Source of the DNA: Poriferisodalis sp022821985
GTDB taxonomy: Bacteria; Actinomycetota; Acidimicrobiia; Acidimicrobiales; Poriferisodalaceae
Length of the DNA: 64,000 nucleotides
Direction: 5' to 3'
Assembly: GCF_965219595.1 (NCBI RefSeq)
Contig: NZ_OZ244781.1
Coordinates: forward strand, 2,604,001-2,668,000
In this document: positions 24,027 through 31,429 of the stretch, piece after piece
Position numbering within the stretch: the first letter of the stretch is position 1
Layout of the letters: each line of letters starts with the position of its first letter
The notes under the pieces: generated by a model
What the model was told of the DNA's origin: nothing
The model's input: the letters and a program-made list of their open reading frames with translations, nothing else
Databases searched by the model: none
Program-made: the position numbers and the translations under genes

Positions 24027-25002
24027 CGTCTGACAGTTGTAGCTCGGTGAGGTGTTCTAGTAGCCGAGCGCGAAGGCGCGCGGTATCGCGGGGGCGCTCA
24101 TGGATCAGACCGAAGGCTGCAAGGCTCGGCAGCTGCACCCGTAGCTCCTCAACGAGGCCATCGAACGCTTCGACGAAGAGATCGGGCGTGGCGTGTGCTC
24201 GGTGCCCCCTGCTGAGATCCTGAGCGACGCGACGAACAACGTCGGGGACGGCATCCGCGCGGACCCACACCTTCCCATCGTTCCCGCCGCGAGCGTCCTG
24301 TACTTCCAGTCCGCTGCCGAGTCGCCGTCGCGCCTCGTACAGCATCCACCCACTCACGAGCGTCTGATTGGCCCGGTCGCGCCGGCCAGATGGAGACAGG
24401 ACATCGGCGAAGCGCTGCACCGGTGCGAAGAAAGCTCGGTCCACAAGATCCTTGTTCGGCCCGCCTGCGAAGCGGGTCAATGCGCGTCGTTCGTCGGTGC
24501 ACCGATTTACGAGCAGGGCAATCACGACACCGGCGGCGGGGATTTGTAGGGGCTTGTCTGTGCCTGCGAGCAGACCTACAACCGACTCAATGCGGTGCCG
24601 AGACCACTCTCGGTAGAGCGAACCCAGCAATCGATCGTATGCATCGACGATCAAGGCCGTACGTCGCCCCGGTTGATCTGCGTACCGACTGGACAAGTAG
24701 TCGATAAGGCACCGGCCCTCAGGTGTAACCAGGTAGCTCGAAGGAGCGACCTCCAGAGTCCAGGGAGGGCCAGGGACCCCGTCCACGGTCGTCGCATCGA
24801 GCGCCAGCAGCTCGCGGCGCAAGCGCTGCCCTTGGGCAACTGGATCGAACCAGCGCCGGGCCAAAGCAAGGTCCTCTTTGAGATCGGCGGGCTCTGCCCC
24901 CATCGTTTCTGTCCAGATCGAAGTAAGCGCGTGGAGCGTGACAGCCGCGTCCAACCGCGTGAGATCCTCCGGGTGGCCGAGCAAGGGGCTGAGGTCCGTC
25001 AA
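24001..25002 (-). CDS. Unknown 333-aa component of SMC/SIR2 operon
   Basis: A mostly helical protein without a domain I recognise. Visible stretches are an N-terminal helical part (LTRLDAAVTLHALTSIW), a winged-helix-like segment (YLVTPEGRCLIDYLSSRYA, near residues 88-106), a hydrophobic AAGVVIALLV, and a C-terminal helix pair ending in LLEHLTELQLSDDE. It overlaps the SMC gene by 4 nt (ATGA) and the SIR2 gene by 26 nt, so it is almost certainly part of the same machine, perhaps as the adaptor between ATPase and effector. That role is inference from gene order only. Confidence 0.75.
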   Translation of the reverse strand: MTDLSPLLGHPEDLTRLDAAVTLHALTSIWTETMGAEPADLKEDLALARRWFDPVAQGQRLRRELLALDATTVDGVPGPPWTLEVAPSSYLVTPEGRCLIDYLSSRYADQPGRRTALIVDAYDRLLGSLYREWSRHRIESVVGLLAGTDKPLQIPAAGVVIALLVNRCTDERRALTRFAGGPNKDLVDRAFFAPVQRFADVLSPSGRRDRANQTLVSGWMLYEARRRLGSGLEVQDARGGNDGKVWVRADAVPDVVRRVAQDLSRGHRAHATPDLFVEAFDGLVEELRVQLPSLAAFGLIHERPRDTARLRARLLEHLTELQLSDDEPGNGAS

Positions 25003-27398
25003 CGAACGAGTTCCCTCACGCCGTATCCCTTGGAAGCGACCTGCTCGGCCATCTCTTGAAGGCCGCGTTGTTCTGTCTTGAGCGCGGTCTTCTCCAATTG
25101 TTCATAGTCACGAGCGAGTGGAAGAATCACTACGACTTGGTCAGTGGGGTGTTGTGGAATCCGATCCTCAAGGACGTCAAACAGCTGCTGCAGCCGGTCG
25201 TGTGCGATGAAGGCACCGAACTCGTCCAAGACCACAAGTCGATTCTGCGGTGGGTTGTCCTCGTCATCTAGGAGCCCCAAGCGGGCCCGGGTGTAGGCGA
25301 AGGCCTGTTCGCCTGACGAGAACGCCTCGAGGGGCCGGCTACGTATGATCTCACCCTCGGTCCAGAGCACTTCTCGCGCTTCGAGGTCAACGGCGATGTC
25401 TCCCTCGGCCTGTGGTAACAACTCTCGTCGGACGCGTTCGTTGTTGAACCAATCGCTGAAGCGTCGCCCTAACCAAGACTTCAGTTCCTTGACGTACATC
25501 TCAGCGTCGGGGCTCTGACTCCGAATGTGCCGCCCGACGCCGATCAAGGCGCGCTCCACCGCTGCAAGTTGAGCCCGCACCGCTCCAAGTCGATCGAGGA
25601 CGTCGTCGAGCCGTTCGCGAAGGCTCTCGATGTATCGAGCCTGCGCCTCGTTTGAGGTGTGCTGCGCTGGCTCAAGAGCGAGTGCATCGCGAAGCCACCC
25701 AAGATCGTCACGGTTGGCGAGCATGTTCCACGCCCGCTGGACGTCGGATTCCGTTCGCACCAGTTCGGAGCGCCTCGCACTTAGTGACTCACGTGCGATC
25801 CGTTCCGCTTCTCGAGCCACTTCGAGCGTGTCGCCGTACTCCACGAGCGCCTCATCGAGAAGTTCCTGTGGCACACCTGCGCTCTCAAGGCTCTGCTCGA
25901 GACGCTGACGGAGATCGGCAGGATCAGACACTGACGATCCGCCCAAGCGTTCGACGAGGCTCGCTCTTCGACCTGCCAGCTGGACGATCTCGTCGTCGAG
26001 CTGAGCCTTCTCCTCTTCCAGTAATCGAATCCCGTCTGAGCCGGCGGCGGGCAAGGCTGCGATCGCCCTTTGCACGCGTTCTTCGTTGGTCTGAACGAGC
26101 CGGTTGTATCTCTCGATGTTGTTGATGTGGGCCAGTAGCGCCGCCACCTGTGCCTGCCGCCGATTCTGAGCGGCCAGTTGTTCCTGCACAGCTTCGGCTT
26201 CGGGCGGTGGTGGGTGCCCTTCGAGCGCCCTCCTGCGGTTGAACATGCCGCTACGAGTTTGGGCCACGGTCAGGCTTAGATTGGTCTCGGGCTCCTCGAA
26301 TGCAACTTCGGCGGCGAGGCCGGTCTCCTCGCTTCGCGCTAGGCGATCCGTGATCTCGTCCAGAAGTTCGCGCATGACCGGTGCAGCATCGAGGGAACGC
26401 TGCTCAAGTTCAAGCGCCTCGATGGTTTCATCTACTAGAGCCGCTTCCGCTTCCGCACCCGAGCGCTCGTTAACGATGCCGAGTTGAGTTGCGAGCGTGG
26501 AGGCGCTTCTGACGGAATCAGCCAGCTTGCGCCGGTTGTTGGATGTAGTCCGTCGCGCATTTCTGAGTTCCTTCTGAACCGGGCCGGCCAAGGCTGAACT
26601 CTGCACAATCTCGCGGAGCTCGGTGTCGATGGACTCGCGCCTTGCCTGACGATCGGAGATGCCCCCATCGACTTCCGTCAGTTCTGCCTGGAGCTGCGGC
26701 GCTTCCTCCGAATAGCGGTCAAGCCGCCGTTGAAGATCCGCGGCGTCGCTGACGAGCTTGTGCTGCGAATGGGCCCGCTTTGCGTCAGCGGCCGCGCGCT
26801 TTAGTTCTTCTTCGGCATTGACCAACGACTGTCTAAGGAAAGGAATGGCGGCGTCCGTCCATCCACCGAACATGAGTCGGAGATCGTCAGCTTTGTGCTC
26901 AAGCACAGCTAGCGGGGTGCCCTCCCCCCCGGTGTATCGGGCAGCCCACCGGTGAACCGCCTCGGCTTCCGCATCGGCCCGATTGGCAAGCGTCTCAACG
27001 ATGCCCTCGTCGCCGGCAATCCGGTGGACTCGCATGAGGTTCCGGAGTTCGCTCATTGTCGTTGGAGCGCCGTCGACCTCAAGCGTCTCGAACCAAGCCT
27101 CGTCTGGTGCGCCGCTGGGTTCTCCAGGCCACTCGCGGCTGTCCGCTCTCCAGAGAACCAGATTTGCACCGTGGAGGTTCTCTGCGCGGACCTCGAAGCT
27201 GCCTAGTCCAGTACGGAGGCTCTCCCAAGCAGGAGACCTCAGACGATAAGGCATCTCGCCACAACAGATCTCCAGTACCCGCACCGCCAGCGACTTCCCA
27301 ATGCCGTTGCGGCCCTCGATGACCGACAGCGGCACGTCTGACAATCCGTCAAGGACCCTGAGCGGCCCAATCGGATCGGTACTAATGCGAATCTGCAT
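24999..27398 (-). CDS. SMC/Rad50-like coiled-coil ATPase
   Basis: A 799-aa ABC-type ATPase. Walker A is GRNGIGKS (29-36). Long heptad-rich coiled coils run roughly 165-345 and 400-625. The ABC signature is FSSGEQ near residue 700, and Walker B is RLVVLDEFGAF near 735. I see no CxxC zinc hook and no clear SMC hinge domain. SMC-like ATPases of this size are the sensors in Lamassu, Wadjet and ABC three-component systems. It overlaps the upstream 64-aa gene by 17 nt. The short arms place it nearer to Lamassu/ABC-3C ATPases than to chromosomal SMC, but an exact match needs a profile search. Confidence 0.9.
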   Translation of the reverse strand: MQIRISTDPIGPLRVLDGLSDVPLSVIEGRNGIGKSLAVRVLEICCGEMPYRLRSPAWESLRTGLGSFEVRAENLHGANLVLWRADSREWPGEPSGAPDEAWFETLEVDGAPTTMSELRNLMRVHRIAGDEGIVETLANRADAEAEAVHRWAARYTGGEGTPLAVLEHKADDLRLMFGGWTDAAIPFLRQSLVNAEEELKRAAADAKRAHSQHKLVSDAADLQRRLDRYSEEAPQLQAELTEVDGGISDRQARRESIDTELREIVQSSALAGPVQKELRNARRTTSNNRRKLADSVRSASTLATQLGIVNERSGAEAEAALVDETIEALELEQRSLDAAPVMRELLDEITDRLARSEETGLAAEVAFEEPETNLSLTVAQTRSGMFNRRRALEGHPPPPEAEAVQEQLAAQNRRQAQVAALLAHINNIERYNRLVQTNEERVQRAIAALPAAGSDGIRLLEEEKAQLDDEIVQLAGRRASLVERLGGSSVSDPADLRQRLEQSLESAGVPQELLDEALVEYGDTLEVAREAERIARESLSARRSELVRTESDVQRAWNMLANRDDLGWLRDALALEPAQHTSNEAQARYIESLRERLDDVLDRLGAVRAQLAAVERALIGVGRHIRSQSPDAEMYVKELKSWLGRRFSDWFNNERVRRELLPQAEGDIAVDLEAREVLWTEGEIIRSRPLEAFSSGEQAFAYTRARLGLLDDEDNPPQNRLVVLDEFGAFIAHDRLQQLFDVLEDRIPQHPTDQVVVILPLARDYEQLEKTALKTEQRGLQEMAEQVASKGYGVRELVR

Positions 27399-27576
27399 CG
27401 GCTAAGAGGGCGCGGAGAGAGCGCGTCACGCTGGCTTCTGTGTCGTCGAGCGCGGACAGCAACCTGACCAGCTGAACATCGGGGCCAGCGCCCTGACGCT
27501 GCGCACCATCAAGGACGCCGATCACTCGGGTGGTGTCAGCCGGCAGTGCGGCATCTGGGCCCGTGCCGTCACTCAT
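27382..27576 (-). CDS. Small 64-aa protein of SMC/SIR2 operon
   Basis: A 64-aa protein from the ATG at 27576, which overlaps the methyltransferase stop by a few bases (ATGAGTGA). Its stop overlaps the SMC start by 17 nt. It has an acidic N terminus, a GVLDG turn and a C-terminal amphipathic helix (VQLVRLLSALDDTEASVTRS). The size and position resemble the small middle components of ABC three-component systems, but no sequence match is claimed. Both flanking overlaps argue that it is really translated. Confidence 0.65.
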   Translation of the reverse strand: MSDGTGPDAALPADTTRVIGVLDGAQRQGAGPDVQLVRLLSALDDTEASVTRSLRALLADADSH

Positions 27577-28519
27577 CGGCCTTCTCCAGCACCTTTTTGA
27601 GCCTAGACCGAGCCGATCTTGTGTACTTGGCTGAAGCTTCGAATCCCAACGCTCTGCGGCCAAGTTCAGCAGCAGCAACTAGGGCAGTGCCGGAGCCGCT
27701 GAAGGGATCGAGAACGAGACCTCTGGGTGGTGTGGAGGTGAGGATTCTGCGCTTCACGAAGTCAATCGGGAACGTCGCTGAGTGGCCGTTGGCCGTCGCA
27801 GGCGGATCGTGCACTACGACATCCAACGCGCCCGGCTCGGCGGCGTCGAGGTCGTAGTAGTAGCTCGGCCGACGCCCGCCGGGTTGTCGCTGTACGAAGT
27901 GGAACCAGTGCTCGTGCGACATCCTCAACCGATCACGTTCCGGGCGAGGCATTGGGTTCGGCTTCGCCCAGATCAGATCGTTGCGCAGGATCCACCCCTG
28001 ATCCTGCATTGCGATAGCGAATCTTGCGGGCACAAGCAGAAGCTGCTTGTCGTGCAAGTAGCCACCCGACGGAGTTCTTCGCCGTGTACGCCCACCATTG
28101 AGCCCCTGTCGGCCGCTATCTCTGATGCTGCTCCAACGCGCGAAATAGGTGTCGCCTAGGTTGACCCAAAGACTTGAGGTTGACCGCAAGGTGCGGCGGG
28201 CTTTCGAGAAGAACTCGACCAAGTGATCGATATACCAATGCGGGTACGGCTCAAGCCCCAGCACACCACCCGCTCTTGAGTACCAGTCGAACGGAGGCGT
28301 CCGTTCGTCGGTGCAGCCGACAGACCGCCACTCGTCGAGAACCGACTCGTCGTGCGGCAGGCCGTAAGTCCGCATACCCCAATACGGCGGCGAGGTAATG
28401 AGGAGGTCGACCGAATCATCCTCAACCTCTTCAACGAGCCGATAAGCGTCTCCGGTTCTAATCGAACTCAGTGGTTCGGTTTCAGGACTGTCAGCTGCGG
28501 CCGCACTTCGACTTCGCAC
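27569..28519 (-). CDS. Beta-class DNA methyltransferase of SMC/SIR2 operon
   Basis: A 316-aa site-specific DNA methyltransferase. Catalytic motif IV comes first, TSPPYWGMRTYG (residues 42-53), and the cofactor motif I comes near the C terminus, LVLDPFSGSGTALVAA. This order defines the beta class, and the SPPY form is most often seen in N4-cytosine enzymes. Other conserved parts are SLWVNLGDTYF and DLIWAKPNPMP. The GTG start at 28519 is supported by TAGGCT 6 nt upstream. It is the first gene of the operon, which suggests it marks self DNA or controls the system. No restriction nuclease follows; SMC and SIR2 proteins do. Confidence 0.9.
   Translation of the reverse strand: MRSRSAAAADSPETEPLSSIRTGDAYRLVEEVEDDSVDLLITSPPYWGMRTYGLPHDESVLDEWRSVGCTDERTPPFDWYSRAGGVLGLEPYPHWYIDHLVEFFSKARRTLRSTSSLWVNLGDTYFARWSSIRDSGRQGLNGGRTRRRTPSGGYLHDKQLLLVPARFAIAMQDQGWILRNDLIWAKPNPMPRPERDRLRMSHEHWFHFVQRQPGGRRPSYYYDLDAAEPGALDVVVHDPPATANGHSATFPIDFVKRRILTSTPPRGLVLDPFSGSGTALVAAAELGRRALGFEASAKYTRSARSRLKKVLEKADE
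28496..28509. promoter_or_regulatory. Operator-like half copy inside methyltransferase 5' end
   Basis: TGCGGCCGCACTTC, 14 bp shared exactly with the palindrome at 28537-28554. It lies at +11 to +24 from the predicted transcription start and encodes part of the Ser/Ala run at residues 5-9. Confidence 0.55.
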
Positions 28520-28525
28520 GTTCTG

Positions 28526-28531
28526 AGCCTA
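28526..28531 (-). promoter_or_regulatory. -10 element of SMC/SIR2 operon
   Basis: TAGGCT (minus strand) ends 6 nt before the GTG at 28519, so the operon message is predicted to be leaderless. Confidence 0.55.
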
Positions 28532-28536
28532 ACATT

Positions 28537-28554
28537 GAAGTGCGGCCGCACTTC
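28537..28554. promoter_or_regulatory. 18-bp palindromic operator of SMC/SIR2 operon
   Basis: A perfect palindrome, GAAGTGCGGCCGCACTTC, at -18 to -35 from the predicted start, covering the -35 position. Together with the half copy at 28496-28509 it brackets the promoter. This layout fits autoregulation by an operon protein. Since it contains GCGGCCGC, it could also be the methyltransferase's own target; both ideas are inference. Confidence 0.65.
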
Positions 28555-28597
28555 GCAAGGGCCTGAGCGATGCACCGCCAAGCCCTAGCGGACGGCG

Positions 28598-28635
28598 TCA
28601 ATCGATGCGGCGGGCGTCGGGGATGAGGTTGATCT
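28598..28635. repeat. Right boundary repeat of defence island
   Basis: The last 38 bases of the dioxygenase gene, matching 18439-18476 at 32 positions. Most differences are at third codon positions, so both copies descend from functional coding sequence. Confidence 0.75.
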
Positions 28636-29575
28636 CCCAGATCACCTCTTCCAGCCGGTCCTCGGCCGAGACCGCCTCGTAGCGGCACGGCCGCTCAGGC
28701 GTGACCGTGGACGGAGCCGGGGCGAGGATCGTGGACGGGCGTGGGTGGCAGAACTGCACCACGCTGAGCCGGCTGGTGTGCTGGCCTGGGTCGGCCTTGA
28801 CGCGGTGCCAGCCGGCGCCGATCAGGCCGTTGGTGACGTGCTCCAGCATGATCCCCGAGTTGATGATGACGTGATCGTCCGGCGGGGCGGCATCGACCCA
28901 TCCGCCGTCGATGCGCACCTGCAGCCCGCGGTCGGTCGCCCGTGGCAGGGCGGTGATGAGGTTGATGTCGGCGTGCTCGTCGGCCCAGACGTGGCCCTCG
29001 CTGCCGCCGCCCGGGGCATGTGACATCGGCGGGTAGTGAATGGCCCGGCTCAGGTGCGTGCCGTAGGTGGTCATCCGGTCGAAGTAGGTCTCGTGGGCGC
29101 CGATGCCCTGCGCGATCACACGCAGGAAGCGTCGCTGCAGCTCGACGAGCCGCCGGTGGAATTCGGTGAGCCTCGCTCCGGCGCCGTCGATGTCGTCATC
29201 GGGAAAGATCGACGGCCGGTACCAGCGGCCGTACTGAACGGTGAGCGGGTGCCCGGCGGGCGGCTGATCGCTCCAGTTGAACATCTCCTTCCAGTCGGGC
29301 AGGTCGGAGATGGCGGCGGTTTCGGTGAGGCGGCCGGTGTAGCCACGCGCGCCGAACGACTCCGCGTCGACGTAGCACTGTTTGGCGTCGGGTTCGAGTG
29401 CGAAGAACCGGCCCAGCACGTCGTACGCGTCGTCGAGCAGACCGCCGGAGAGATCGTGGGCCGTGTAGACGAAGCCCGTCCGGAGGCTCGACATCACGCC
29501 GTCGGTGACCGCCTTGCGCTGTGCCGCCGAGCCGTGCTCGAACGCCAACAGGTCGACATCCAGAATCTCGTCCAT
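28598..29575 (-). CDS. 2-oxoglutarate/Fe(II) oxygenase, isopenicillin-N-synthase family
   Basis: A 325-aa non-haem iron oxygenase. The iron triad is His and Asp in DEHADINLITALP, and the distal His in GWHRVKAD. The co-substrate-binding RxS motif is RLSVVQF near residue 280. Family members use 2-oxoglutarate and O2 to oxidise diverse small molecules; the substrate is unknown. It is the third gene of a selD operon (8 nt after the nucleotidyltransferase). Its 3' end carries the island boundary repeat, so its last codons may have been supplied by the incoming element. The start is the ATG at 29575. Confidence 0.88.
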   Translation of the reverse strand: MDEILDVDLLAFEHGSAAQRKAVTDGVMSSLRTGFVYTAHDLSGGLLDDAYDVLGRFFALEPDAKQCYVDAESFGARGYTGRLTETAAISDLPDWKEMFNWSDQPPAGHPLTVQYGRWYRPSIFPDDDIDGAGARLTEFHRRLVELQRRFLRVIAQGIGAHETYFDRMTTYGTHLSRAIHYPPMSHAPGGGSEGHVWADEHADINLITALPRATDRGLQVRIDGGWVDAAPPDDHVIINSGIMLEHVTNGLIGAGWHRVKADPGQHTSRLSVVQFCHPRPSTILAPAPSTVTPERPCRYEAVSAEDRLEEVIWEINLIPDARRID

Positions 29576-29583
29576 AGTGCCTC

Positions 29584-30171
29584 TCAGTCTTCCCGCTGGC
29601 GCGCCAACCAGGCCTCGTAGCGAGCTTGGTCGGTCCAGGCGCCGGTGTCTGTGTCGAAGCGAGCCGCTTCGGGTGCCATCAGGGCCGGGTCGGTGGTGCG
29701 GGCCTGGGTGCTCGACACGGTGCCCACCCAGTCGGGCAGGTCGAGCACGAGTTCGGTGGGGCAATCGTGCGGGGGGCGGGCGGCGATGGCGACGGTCGGC
29801 AGCGCAGCGATGGACGCATCCCGGTGCGCTGGATCGTTGCTGTAGAAGACCGGGTCGTGGATCTGCTGCCACTTGTCTGCGCCCATGACGATCACATCGA
29901 ATCCGGCAGCGATGTCCGACAGCAGCTGCGCGTCGGTGACGTCGATCTCGAGCCAGTCGATCGGCGCTGCGACCTGTTCGAGCACGGCGATCCGGTCGGC
30001 GAGGCGCGGGCGTTGCACGTCTTCCTTGGCGAGCGCCACCCGGCTGACGGTCCACACGAGCACATCGAGGCGGTGCTGTTCGATCACGGCTTCGCTGATG
30101 GCGAGATGGGCCGTCGTGGGCGGGTTGAACGAGCCGGGAAACACCCCCCGCCGCATCGTGCCTGCGGACAT
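29584..30171 (-). CDS. NadD-like nucleotidyltransferase
   Basis: A 195-aa cytidylyltransferase-like protein. The nucleotide-binding TxxH motif is in FPGSFNPPTTAHLAI (residues 11-25), and the second signature is SSTQAR near 153, the counterpart of ISSTxxR in nicotinate-nucleotide adenylyltransferases. It could be a paralogue of NadD or act on another phosphorylated substrate. It starts 4 nt after the selD stop and precedes the dioxygenase by 8 nt, so the three are one transcription unit. Confidence 0.82.
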   Translation of the reverse strand: MSAGTMRRGVFPGSFNPPTTAHLAISEAVIEQHRLDVLVWTVSRVALAKEDVQRPRLADRIAVLEQVAAPIDWLEIDVTDAQLLSDIAAGFDVIVMGADKWQQIHDPVFYSNDPAHRDASIAALPTVAIAARPPHDCPTELVLDLPDWVGTVSSTQARTTDPALMAPEAARFDTDTGAWTDQARYEAWLARQRED

Positions 30172-30175
30172 TTCC

Positions 30176-31321
30176 TCAGCCTGCGTCTGTTGCGGAGTCT
30201 CCGGTGACGGCGCCCGCGATCGTGATCGATCCCGCCGTGCCGCTGCTGCCGTCGGCGAGTTCGCCGATCACTGCGGCGTCATGGCCGCTGTCGCGCAGCT
30301 CGCGCACAGCGTCGCCGGCGCGTGCGGGATCGCAGCTGAACAGCAGGCCGCCCGAAGTTTGCGGATCGCCGAGCACGGTGCGGGTGAGCTCGTCGCTGCC
30401 GTCGAGGCGCTCGGCCAGGTGATCCAGGTTGCGGCCGGTGCCCCCGGGCACGAAGCCGCCGGTGGCGAGCCCGACCACATCGGGCAGCAGCGGCACGGCG
30501 CCGGCATCCACCACGGCACTCGCTTCGCTGGCCGCGGCGAGTTCTGCGAGGTGTCCCAGCAGTCCGAACCCGGTGACGTCGGTAGCCGCCGTGGCTCCTG
30601 CCCTGATGGCCGCGGCGGCGGCTGCGTCGTTGAGCCGGCACATCTCGGCCACGCCGGCCTCGTAGGCCGCATGCAGGTCGCCGCCCGGCTCGACGGCCTC
30701 GGGGCCCGAACGCTTCAGCGCGGTCGCGAGCAGACCGGTGCCGAGCGGTTTGGTCAGCACCAGCGCCTGGCCCGCCTGCCCACCGGCGTTGGTGAGCAGG
30801 CCCGTGCCGTCGCTGGCCGGCCGGCAGGTGCCAGTCACCGACATGCCATAGAGCGGCTCGGGCGCGTCGATGGTGTGACCGCCGGCCACCACCCAGCCGC
30901 CGTCCGCCGCGGCATCCGCACCGCCGGCGAGCACCTCGCCCAGCAAGTCCAGCGGGAGCGCGTCGCGCGGCCAGGCCGCCAGGTTGAGGGCGAACAGCGG
31001 GCTCGCGCCCATCGCGTAGATGTCGCTGACGGCATTCGCCGCCGCGATGCGCCCCCACGTGCGCGCATCGTCCACGATCGGCGCGAAGAAGTCGGTCGAA
31101 TTCACCAGCAGCCGGTCGCCGTCGAGCCGCCACACGGCGGCATCGTCGCTGGTGTCGGTGCCGACCACCAGGTCCGGGTGCGACGGGGGAGTCAGATGGC
31201 GCAGAACCTGCGCCAGCTCGGAAGGCCCGAGCTTGCACGCTCAGCCCGCACCGTGGCTGTACTGGCTCAGCCGGAACGCCGGTGTCGATTCGCCGCGCGA
31301 GCGTGCGTCCTCGGAGGTCAC
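30176..31321 (-). CDS. selD: Selenide, water dikinase, selenocysteine-containing
   Basis: A 381-aa enzyme making selenophosphate from selenide and ATP, the selenium donor for selenocysteine synthesis. The 330 codons after the frame's first Met-like start cover the AIRS-like body (NSTDFFAPIVDD, GGHTIDAPEPLYG, TDVTGFGLLGHL). The N-terminal part lies upstream through an in-frame TGA at 31241-31243: from the GTG at 31321 it reads RLSQYSHGAG, then TGA, then ACKLGP. The TGA aligns with catalytic Cys17 of E. coli SelD, with Cys and Lys following at the same spacing. A hairpin just downstream and a -10 at 31328-31333 support the reading. A truncated non-Sec protein would lack the active site. Confidence 0.93.
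31215..31233 (-). promoter_or_regulatory. Bacterial SECIS hairpin of selD
   Basis: Minus-strand AGCTCGG-GCCTT-CCGAGCT: a perfect 7-bp stem with a 5-nt loop, beginning 7 nt after the TGA, with its loop 15-19 nt after it. This is close to the usual position of bacterial SECIS elements read by SelB. Confidence 0.75.
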
Positions 31322-31327
31322 GCCGTC

Positions 31328-31333
31328 ACGGTA
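31328..31333 (-). promoter_or_regulatory. -10 element of selD
   Basis: TACCGT (minus strand) ends 6 nt before the GTG at 31321, confirming a start upstream of the TGA codon. Confidence 0.6.
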
Positions 31334-31429
31334 CCGATCCGGGTCTCCGCTGGGCACCGCCAGCGCCCCGACGGTCCGGCCTGTGCGCGGGCGGCGCGGC
31401 GCGGTGAGTCCGTCCTCGGCACGCGCGGC

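Noticed and set aside
22455..28519. Naming the five-gene operon as Lamassu
   Set aside because: SMC plus SIR2 fits the broad family, but the leading methyltransferase and the two unplaced proteins do not match a type I can verify without a profile search.
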